In this document: positions 47,805 through 55,230 of the stretch, in pieces | Layout: each line of letters opens with the position of its first letter | Position numbering within the stretch: the stretch's first letter is position 1 | Source: Streptomyces sp. NBC_00490 | GTDB lineage: Bacteria; Actinomycetota; Actinomycetes; Streptomycetales; Streptomycetaceae | Direction: 5' to 3' | DNA: 64,000 bases | Assembly (NCBI RefSeq): GCF_036013645.1 | Contig: NZ_CP107869.1 | Location: 1,860,001-1,924,000, forward strand | The notes under the pieces: model-generated | Database searches by the model: none | The model's input: the letters and a program-made list of their open reading frames with translations, nothing else | What the model was told of the DNA's origin: nothing | Position numbers and translations under genes: made by a program

Positions 47805-50800
47805 ATGGGTGCCGTGCTCGTCGCCAACCGCGGGGAGATCGCCGTACGGGTCCTACGGGCCGCCGCCGAGGCCGGGCTGCGTACGGTCGCCGTCCACGAG
47901 GAGGGCGACGAGGCACATCTGCGGCCGGCCGACGAGGCCGTGCCGCTGGGCGGATACCTGGACGCGGGCGCCCTGGTGGACGCCGCCCTGCGCACCGGCT
48001 GCTCCTTTCTGCATCCCGGGTACGGCTTCCTCAGCGAGGACGCGGACTTCGCGCGGCGGTGCCGCGATGCCGGGATCACCTTCGTCGGGCCCTCCCCGGA
48101 CGTGCTGGACCTCTTCGGGGACAAGGTGCGTGCGCGTGAACTCGCCGTGGCGACAGGGGTTCCCGTGCTTCCCGGGGTGCGGGGCGGTCTGGCGGAGGCG
48201 CGGGCGTTCCTGGCCGGCGGGCCGGTGATGGTCAAGGCGGTCGGCGGGGGCGGCGGGCGCGGGATGCGGGTCGTGCGACGGGCCGAGGAACTGGACGAGG
48301 CCTGGGAGCGGTGCCGCTCGGAGGCGTCGCAGGCGTTCGGCCGGGGCGACGTGTACGCCGAGCGGCTGCTGGAGGGGGCCCGGCATGTCGAGGTGCAGAT
48401 CGTCGGGGACGCGTCGGGTGCCGTCTCTCATCTGTGGGACCGGGACTGCACCGTCCAGCGCCGCCACCAGAAGGTGATCGAGATCGCGCCCGCTCCCGAA
48501 CTCCCGGACGCGGTACGGGAGAAGCTCCTTGAGGGTGCCCTGCGGATGGCCTCGGCGGCCCGCTGTTCGAGTCTCGTCACCTTCGAGTTCCTGGTCCTGG
48601 GCGACCGGTTCCACTTCATCGAGGCCAACCCGCGGCTCCAGGTGGAGCACACGGTCACCGAGGAGGTGACGGGTGTCGATCTCGTCGCCGTGCAGCTGCG
48701 GCTGGCGGCCGGTGGCACGCTGGCGGAGCTGGGGCTGGCGGGGCCGCCGGAGCCGCCGCGAGGATTCGCCGTGCAGGGGCGGGTGAGTGCGCGGGGACCG
48801 GGGCGGATCACCCGCTTCGACGTGCCGACGGGGCCGGGGGTCCGGGTCGACACGGCGGTGCGACCGGGGGACGAGGTCGGCGTCCGGTACGACCCGCTGC
48901 TCGCGAAGGTCGTCGCCCACGCTCCGAACGGCGATGTGGAGGCGGCCTGCGCTCGGCTGCGGCGGGCGCTGGGCGAGTTCGCCGTGGAGGGGGTGCGGAC
49001 CGGGATACCGCTGCTGCGGGAGGCGCTGGCCGAGCCGCGGTGCTGGACGCGGGCCCTGCCCGAGGAGGAGTTCACGGCTCCCGTGGGAGGCGCCGTGACC
49101 GCCCCCGTGAGCGGGACGGTCGTGTCCGTCGACGTCGCCGCCGGCGAACCGGTGCGTGGCGGGCAGCAGTTGCTGGTGATCGAGGCCATGAAGATGGAAC
49201 ACGTCGTACGGGCGCCTGGTGCGGGGCTCGTGGGTGCGGTGCACGCGCGCGTGGGGGCGACGGTCGACGACGGGCAGCTGCTGGTGGCTCTGAACGAGGT
49301 GTCCGGGGAGACCGAAAAGGAGGTGTCTCCGGAGGCCGTCGATCCGGACGCCGAGCGACCCGACCTGGCCGAGGTCCGGCACCGGCACTCCTTCGGACTG
49401 GACGAGAACCGGCCCGAGGCGGTCGCGAAACGGTATGCCCTGGGCCGTCGTACCGCCCGCGAGAACATCGAGGACCTGTGCGACGCGGGCTCGTTCACCG
49501 AGTTCGGCGCGCTCGCCGTCGCCGCCCAGCGCGGGCGCCGCTCGCTCGACGACCTGATCCGGTCGACGCCGGCGGACGGCATGGTCACCGGCACCGCGCG
49601 CGTCGGCGGCGAACCCTGCGTGGTGATGTCGTACGACTACACCGTCCTGGCCGGTACCCAGGGCCTGCAGAACCACCGCAAGACCGACCGCATGCTGGAG
49701 CTCGCGGAGGAACGGCGGCTGCCCGTCGTGCTGTTCGCGGAGGGCGGCGGGGGCCGGCCCGGGGACACGGACACGACCGCCGTGGCCGGGCTCGATGTGA
49801 CCACCTTCCAGCGGATGGGGCGGCTCAGCGGGCTCGTTCCGCTCGTCGGTGTCGCCTCGGGGCGGTGCTTCGCGGGCAACGCCGCGCTGCTCGGCTGCTG
49901 CGACGTGGTGATCGCCACGCCCGAGGCGAGCATCGGGATGGGCGGGCCCGCGATGATCGAGGGCGGTGGGCTCGGTGTGTACCGGCCGGAGGAGGTCGGG
50001 CCGCTGTCGGTTCAGGTGCCCAACGGGGTGGTCGACATCGCCGTCACGGACGAGGCGGAGGCGGTGCGGGTCGCCCGGCGGTATCTGTCGTACTTCCAAG
50101 GACCGCAAGAGAGTTGGGAGGCGCCGGACCAGCGGTTGCTGCGGCAGGCGGTCCCCGGGAACCGGCGGCGGGCGTACGACGTGCGGGCGGTGGTGGACGG
50201 GCTGGCCGACAGCGGGTCCGCGCTGGAGCTGCGGTCCGGGTTCGGCATCGGGGTGCTGACGTTCCTGGTGCGGATCGAGGGGCGTCCGCTGGGCCTGATC
50301 GCGAGCAATCCGGCGCATCTGGGCGGGGCGATCGACCGGGACGCGGCCGACAAGACGGCGCGTTTCCTCCAGTTGTGCGACGCGTTCGGGCTGCCGGTCG
50401 TCTCGCTGTGCGACACCCCCGGGTTCATGGTCGGCCCGGACGCCGAACGGACCGCGACCGTACGGCACTTCGCGCGGCTCTTCGTGACCGGCGCGAATCT
50501 GCGGGTGCCGTTGGTGAGTCTGGTGCTGCGCAAGGCGTACGGGCTCGGCGCGATGGCGATGATGGGCGGCTCGACCCGCGCCCCGGTGGCCACCGCCGCC
50601 TGGCCCAGTGGGGAGTTCGGCGGCATGGGGCTGGAGGGTGCCGTCCGGCTGGGCTATCGCAAGGAGTTGGCGGCGATCGCGGACCCGGCCGAGCGCGCGC
50701 GTGCCTTCGCGGCGCGGGTCGCCGAGTTGTACGAACGCGGGAAGGCGGTCAACACGGCGGCGGCGCTGGAGATCGACGCGGTGATCGACCCGGCCGGGTC

Positions 50801-50879
50801 GCGGGACTGGATCCTCGCGGCACTTCAGGGGTGCCCCGTCCCGCGGCCGGGGCACCGCCCGTTCGTCGACACCTGGTGA
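47805..50879 (+). CDS. Single-chain acyl-CoA carboxylase (biotin carboxylase, BCCP and carboxyltransferase in one protein)
   Basis: The 1024-residue enzyme joins three parts. Residues 1-440 are biotin carboxylase: LVANRGEIAVRVLRAA, GYGFLSEDADFARRC, the ATP loop KAVGGGGGRGMRVV, and FIEANPRLQVEHTVTE. Residues about 445-515 are the biotin carrier with EAMKMEHV (biotin Lys463). Residues about 530-1020 are a two-half carboxyltransferase with YDYTVLAGTQGLQNHRKTDR and SLCDTPGFMVGPDAE. Such one-chain enzymes are known as long-chain acyl-CoA carboxylases in actinobacteria. It makes alpha-carboxyacyl-CoA from acyl-CoA and bicarbonate. GGAGG precedes the ATG by 7 nt. It is under the divergent TetR protein. 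Confidence 0.93.
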   Translation: MGAVLVANRGEIAVRVLRAAAEAGLRTVAVHEEGDEAHLRPADEAVPLGGYLDAGALVDAALRTGCSFLHPGYGFLSEDADFARRCRDAGITFVGPSPDVLDLFGDKVRARELAVATGVPVLPGVRGGLAEARAFLAGGPVMVKAVGGGGGRGMRVVRRAEELDEAWERCRSEASQAFGRGDVYAERLLEGARHVEVQIVGDASGAVSHLWDRDCTVQRRHQKVIEIAPAPELPDAVREKLLEGALRMASAARCSSLVTFEFLVLGDRFHFIEANPRLQVEHTVTEEVTGVDLVAVQLRLAAGGTLAELGLAGPPEPPRGFAVQGRVSARGPGRITRFDVPTGPGVRVDTAVRPGDEVGVRYDPLLAKVVAHAPNGDVEAACARLRRALGEFAVEGVRTGIPLLREALAEPRCWTRALPEEEFTAPVGGAVTAPVSGTVVSVDVAAGEPVRGGQQLLVIEAMKMEHVVRAPGAGLVGAVHARVGATVDDGQLLVALNEVSGETEKEVSPEAVDPDAERPDLAEVRHRHSFGLDENRPEAVAKRYALGRRTARENIEDLCDAGSFTEFGALAVAAQRGRRSLDDLIRSTPADGMVTGTARVGGEPCVVMSYDYTVLAGTQGLQNHRKTDRMLELAEERRLPVVLFAEGGGGRPGDTDTTAVAGLDVTTFQRMGRLSGLVPLVGVASGRCFAGNAALLGCCDVVIATPEASIGMGGPAMIEGGGLGVYRPEEVGPLSVQVPNGVVDIAVTDEAEAVRVARRYLSYFQGPQESWEAPDQRLLRQAVPGNRRRAYDVRAVVDGLADSGSALELRSGFGIGVLTFLVRIEGRPLGLIASNPAHLGGAIDRDAADKTARFLQLCDAFGLPVVSLCDTPGFMVGPDAERTATVRHFARLFVTGANLRVPLVSLVLRKAYGLGAMAMMGGSTRAPVATAAWPSGEFGGMGLEGAVRLGYRKELAAIADPAERARAFAARVAELYERGKAVNTAAALEIDAVIDPAGSRDWILAALQGCPVPRPGHRPFVDTW

Positions 50880-50883
50880 GCCG

Positions 50884-52299
50884 CTACGGCCTCGTCTCGT
50901 GCGAGGGCTTCGCGGCCGGCTGGATGTTCTGGTTGAGACGGAAGACGTTGTCCGGGTCGCGGTCGGCCTTGATGCGGGCCAGCCGGTCGTAGTTGCCTCG
51001 ATAGCTGGCCCGGACGCGTTCCTGGCCCTCGTCCATCATCATGTTCACGTAGGCGCCGCCCGCCGAGTACGGGTGCAGCGCGTCGAAGTAGTCGACCGTC
51101 CACCGCTTGATCAGCTCGGCGTTGGCCGGATCGGGGTCGACTCCGGCGTAGACCGACGCCCAGCGGGCGTGGCGGTAGGCCCAGGGGGTGTCGTCCTGGC
51201 CCACGTCGTGGGCGGCGCCGTCGATCGGGTAGAGGTGCATGGTCGACTGCATGGTGGGGACCTCCGCGCCGAACTTGGCGTGGAGTTCGACGGCGTCGTC
51301 CGGGATGGTCTCGACGAAGTCGGCGCGCCAGTACCACTGGTGGCCGGGCGGGTAGAGCCCGTCGAACGCGGACTGGATGTCGGGGTGCTGCATGGGCATG
51401 GGGGCGTGCAGCAGCGGCTGGGGCAGGGCGTCGAGGAGCGGGGCCATCTCGCGGGCGGCCGCCTCGGGGTCGGCGCCGGCGTAGCACCACACCACGCCCG
51501 CGGTCTTGCGGAGCTGGATCTCCTCGGGGAACGGCGGGGCCGGCGGCACGGTGCCGTGCAGGAAGAAGCCGTTGAGCTCGCGGGGCGCGTTCGGCAGGAA
51601 GTCCCGGTAGGCGGCGAGGACTTCGGCGCTGTCCTCGACGGCCCAGAAGGTGGGTCCGGCGACGACGGTGCTGATCTCGTGGAGCCGGAACAGGAAGGAC
51701 GTCACGACACCGAAGTTGCCTCCGCCGCCGCGGATCGCCCAGAACAGGTCGCTGTTCTCGAAGCCGCTGGCCTGCACTTTGCGACCGTCGGCGAGGACGA
51801 CGTCGACCTCCAGCAGGTTGTCGATGGTCAGCCCGCACTTGCGGGTGAGATGGCCGAGTCCGCCGCCGGTGGCGATGCCGCCGACACCGGTGGTGGAGAT
51901 GATGCCGCTGGGGGTGGCGAGACCGTGCGCGTTGGTGGCGCGGTCGACCTCGCCCCAGACGCAGCCGCCGCCGACCCGTACGGTGTGGGCGTCCGGGTCG
52001 ACCTCGACCTCCTTCAGAGGTGACAGGTCCAGGACCACCCCGTCGTCGACGGTGCCGAGACCGGCGCCGTGGTGGCCGCCGCCGCGGACGGCGAGGGGCA
52101 GGTCGTGTGCGCGGGCGAAGGCGATGACGCCGGCGACGGCGTCCGCGTCGGCGCAGCGGGCGACGAGTGCCGGGCGCCGGTCGATCATGGCGTTGTAGAC
52201 GGTCCGGGCCTCTTCGTAGGCGGCGTCGTCGGGGCCTATCAACTCCCCGGTGAATCCGGTCAGTTCCCTGCGTGCCGCCTGAGCGATCGTGGTGGTCAT
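50884..52299 (-). CDS. FAD-linked oxidoreductase, berberine-bridge-enzyme type
   Basis: The 471-residue product has a PCMH FAD domain (LPLAVRGGGHHGAGLGTVDD, with His77 as the probable covalent FAD ligand, and GVGGIATGGGLGHLTRKCGL) and a C-terminal BBE segment (RIKADRDPDNVFRLNQNI). A Cys is not seen at the usual second attachment point, so a single covalent bond is likely. These enzymes oxidise sugars, alcohols or secondary metabolites with oxygen. There is no signal peptide. It is convergent with the carboxylase gene (4 nt between stops). Role unknown. Confidence 0.9.
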   Translation of the reverse strand: MTTTIAQAARRELTGFTGELIGPDDAAYEEARTVYNAMIDRRPALVARCADADAVAGVIAFARAHDLPLAVRGGGHHGAGLGTVDDGVVLDLSPLKEVEVDPDAHTVRVGGGCVWGEVDRATNAHGLATPSGIISTTGVGGIATGGGLGHLTRKCGLTIDNLLEVDVVLADGRKVQASGFENSDLFWAIRGGGGNFGVVTSFLFRLHEISTVVAGPTFWAVEDSAEVLAAYRDFLPNAPRELNGFFLHGTVPPAPPFPEEIQLRKTAGVVWCYAGADPEAAAREMAPLLDALPQPLLHAPMPMQHPDIQSAFDGLYPPGHQWYWRADFVETIPDDAVELHAKFGAEVPTMQSTMHLYPIDGAAHDVGQDDTPWAYRHARWASVYAGVDPDPANAELIKRWTVDYFDALHPYSAGGAYVNMMMDEGQERVRASYRGNYDRLARIKADRDPDNVFRLNQNIQPAAKPSHETRP

Positions 52300-52408
52300 G
52301 CGGTCCCCCGTTCACGAATCGGGTGATTCGGGTCAATTCGTACAGTCTACTCGCGTCGCACCACACGGGACATCCGTGGCCGTCACCCAGCTCGGGGCCG
52401 CCGGGTAC

Positions 52409-55021
52409 CTACGTTTCGCCGGGAAGCGAAGCTTCCGGGAGCAGCCCGAGCCGCGCCGCGCGGTCGGCGGCGTGCCGCCGGGAGGGCGCGTCGAGTTTGT
52501 CGAGGACGGCGCGTACATGGTTGTCGACCGTGCGTACGGACACGACGAGCCGGGCCGCGATCTCGGCGTTGGTCAGGCCTTCCGTGAGCAGCCGCATGAC
52601 CTGGAGTTGGCGCCGGGTCAGGCCCGCGGGGTTCTCGCGGGTCTCGGCCAGGGGGCCGCGCGGGATGTGGCGGACGCCGAGCTGCCGCAGTTCGGTGCGG
52701 AGCAGCCGGGCCCGGGGCTCGGCGCCCAGGGCGTCCAGGGCGGTGAGCGCGGTGAGTTTGTCGGCGGGGTCGGGGCTCTCGGCCAGGGCGACGGCGTGTT
52801 CGTAGGGGCAGCCCGCCGCCTCCCACAGGGTGGCGGCCGTGCGCCACTGGCCGCGGGCCTGGAGCGCGTACGGATGGTCCGAGTCCTCCAGTGATACGCG
52901 GTGCCCCGCTCTGGTGAGCCAGTAGCCGAGCTCGGCGCGGTACGGGATGCCGGGCAGGCGGTCGGCCTGGGCGTGGACGGGTCCCGCCGCCGCGACGACG
53001 GCGGCGAGGTCGCCGCGCAGCCACGCCGCTTCCGCGAGGGCCGCCGCGACCGGGCCGGTGCGTTGCAGTTCCCTGGTGCGTACGGCGATCTGCCAGGCCT
53101 CGGCGAGGAGTTCGGCGGCGCCGGGCCGGCCGCAGCGGGTGCGGACCCGGGCGAGCACGGTGAGCGCGGGACAGCGGGCGGGCACGAAGTCGTGCATGCC
53201 GTACTCGGCGTGCTTCTCGGCGTCGTCCCAGTCGGCGGCCGCGAGCCGCCGCATGGCCAGTTCGACGTGGAGGTAGTTGAGGAAGCCGAGGTGTTCGGCG
53301 CGGTCGGCGAGGTCCATGGCCGGGACCAGGAACGTGTCGGCCTCGTCGTACCGGAGGTGGTCGAGGAGGGTCCAGATCAGGTTGGCGTAGGACCGGCAGG
53401 CGTGTTCGACCTCGCCGGCGGCGAGCGCGACGTCGAGGCTCTCCTCCAGCTGCCACCGCCCGGCGGGGTCCCCGCCGCGCCAGCGGGCGCAGCCGACGTT
53501 GTTGAGGGCGTGGGAGAGGATCGCCGCGTCGCCCGCCTTGCGGGCCAGGACGATGGCGCGTTCGCCGAGTTCCACGGCCTCGGCGTAGCGGTCGGCCAGC
53601 ATGCGCAGCTGGGCGGTGTTGCTGACGGCGAGGGCGAGGAGACGGTCGTCGCCGGCGTGTTCCAGCACGGTGACGGCCTCCCGGGCGGCCTCCTGGGCCT
53701 GGTCGGCGTCCCCGGCCCACCAGTGGATGCGGGACAGCCAGCGCAGGTCGGCGCCGAGGGCGAGGGTGTCGCCGAGGGAGCGACGCAGGGCGACGGCTTC
53801 ACGCTGGGCGGTGACGGCGGTGGCCGAGTCGGCGATGGTGTAGCTCTCCACGGCGTGGCGTTCCAGCAGGTCGGCGAGTTCGGCCGGGGCGTAGCGATGG
53901 CGTTGCCGCAGAACGAGGCGGAGCTGGGCGGCGGCCTCACGGTGGGCGCCGGCGCCGGCGGCGTCCTTGGCCGCGTCGGGGCCGTAGCGGGCGATGGCGT
54001 CCTGGTCGCCGGCGCGGTCGGCGTGGTGGACGATGCGGGCGGCGTCGGAGCCGGGCCGGGCGACGAGTGCGGCCAGGACGTTGCGGTTGAGTGCGATACG
54101 GCGGGCTGCGGGCAGGGAGTCGGCGACGGCGCGCCGGATCAGCTCGTGCCGGAACGCCACACGCTCGGGCACCACGGCGAGCAGTCCGCGCTGCTCGGCC
54201 TGCGCCAGTACGGCCACACCGTCCGCCAACAGCGCGTCCACCAGCGGGCGTTCGACGGCCGAGGGGACGACGGCGAGCTGCTCCAGCGCGTCCAGCGTGG
54301 CCGCGTCCAGTCCGCGCAACCGGGCGAGGACGGCGTCGACGACGGTCGGCGGCACTCCCCCGGTGCCGCCCGCGGCCATGATCTCGGCGACGAAGAACGG
54401 GTTGCCCGAGGTCACCTCGTACACCTGGGCGGCGTCGAGGCGCCCGGGGGCGCTCAGTGTGCGGACCGCGTCGAGGGAGAGCCGGGCCAGGGGCAGCCGG
54501 TGCACTCGGGGCGTGCGGGAGACCTGGCCGAGGAGGTGGCGCAGGGGGTGGTCGCGGCTCAACTCGTCGTCGCGGTAGGTGAGGACGAGGAGGGCGGGCA
54601 GCTGTTCCATGCGCCGGACCAGGAAGCGCAGGGCGTCCAGCGAGGCCTCGTCGGCCCAGTGGACGTCCTCGACGACGAGGACCGCCGGATGCGGGGTGCC
54701 GGCGAGTTCGCCGTGCAGGGCCTCGTAGACGCGGTGCCGGTCGCCGCCCTCCATGACGGCCCGTGCCAGGTCGGCGCCGACGCTGCCGACGAGGTCGCGG
54801 AACGGGCCGAGGGGGCGCCGGGTGGCGAGGTCGTCGCACTGTCCGACGAGGACGCGCGCCCGCTCGGGCAGCCGCTCCGGCATCGCCTTCACCAGAGTCG
54901 ACTTGCCGATTCCCGCCTCGCCGAAGACGAGCGCCACCGCACCGGCGCCGTCAGCGGCCTGTCGTGCGGCCGCGGCCAGTCGCGTCAGTTCGGGCTCGCG
55001 TTCGAGGAGCCACCGGTCCAC
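52409..55021 (-). CDS. Large ATP-binding LuxR-family (LAL) transcriptional regulator
   Basis: The 870-residue regulator has an N-terminal AAA/STAND ATPase with Walker A GEAGIGKST (34-42), Walker B VLVVEDVHWAD (about 114-124), a long middle of TPR-like helices, and a C-terminal LuxR HTH (LTRRQLQVMRLLTEGLTNAE, then IAARLVVSVRTVDNHVRAVL near 800-860). LAL proteins activate pathways, often for sugar use (MalT) or secondary metabolites. It is divergent from the GH127 gene with about 200 nt between, so it may activate that gene. The C-terminal end lies 110 nt from the convergence region. Confidence 0.92.
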   Translation of the reverse strand: MDRWLLEREPELTRLAAAARQAADGAGAVALVFGEAGIGKSTLVKAMPERLPERARVLVGQCDDLATRRPLGPFRDLVGSVGADLARAVMEGGDRHRVYEALHGELAGTPHPAVLVVEDVHWADEASLDALRFLVRRMEQLPALLVLTYRDDELSRDHPLRHLLGQVSRTPRVHRLPLARLSLDAVRTLSAPGRLDAAQVYEVTSGNPFFVAEIMAAGGTGGVPPTVVDAVLARLRGLDAATLDALEQLAVVPSAVERPLVDALLADGVAVLAQAEQRGLLAVVPERVAFRHELIRRAVADSLPAARRIALNRNVLAALVARPGSDAARIVHHADRAGDQDAIARYGPDAAKDAAGAGAHREAAAQLRLVLRQRHRYAPAELADLLERHAVESYTIADSATAVTAQREAVALRRSLGDTLALGADLRWLSRIHWWAGDADQAQEAAREAVTVLEHAGDDRLLALAVSNTAQLRMLADRYAEAVELGERAIVLARKAGDAAILSHALNNVGCARWRGGDPAGRWQLEESLDVALAAGEVEHACRSYANLIWTLLDHLRYDEADTFLVPAMDLADRAEHLGFLNYLHVELAMRRLAAADWDDAEKHAEYGMHDFVPARCPALTVLARVRTRCGRPGAAELLAEAWQIAVRTRELQRTGPVAAALAEAAWLRGDLAAVVAAAGPVHAQADRLPGIPYRAELGYWLTRAGHRVSLEDSDHPYALQARGQWRTAATLWEAAGCPYEHAVALAESPDPADKLTALTALDALGAEPRARLLRTELRQLGVRHIPRGPLAETRENPAGLTRRQLQVMRLLTEGLTNAEIAARLVVSVRTVDNHVRAVLDKLDAPSRRHAADRAARLGLLPEASLPGET

Positions 55022-55146
55022 GCGGGAGATTCTGCCACCGCGACACCGGACGGGCCCCGCCTCCGCACCTACGGCCCGCCACGACCCGGTGGCCGACGCA
55101 CAGTGACTTCTCGACCGAACGGCCGGAACTGATCGCTCCAGAACCG

Positions 55147-55212
55147 TTGACGCTCACCCGCCCCCTCCCTATCGTCTGGTCGACTATTCGAATGGCGTTC
55201 GATATATGGAAC
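55147..55212 (+). promoter_or_regulatory. Promoter and operator region of the GH127 gene
   Basis: TTGACG (55147-55152), 17 nt, TATCGT (55170-55175) form a strong promoter. Downstream lie ATTCGAAT (55186-55193) and GTTCgATATATgGAAC (55197-55212), with 14 of 16 positions symmetrical. The second palindrome is 18 nt before the ATG and would act as a roadblock or leader operator. The -35 is 126 nt from the LAL gene start. Confidence 0.6.
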
Positions 55213-55230
55213 ACCGATAGAGGAGCACAC

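Noticed and set aside
47853..50855. A 1000-codon open frame on the minus strand opposite the acyl-CoA carboxylase gene
   Set aside because: It is the antisense shadow of a clear carboxylase with biotin and ATP motifs; its protein is Arg/Pro/His-rich with no domain, as expected from GC3-biased DNA.
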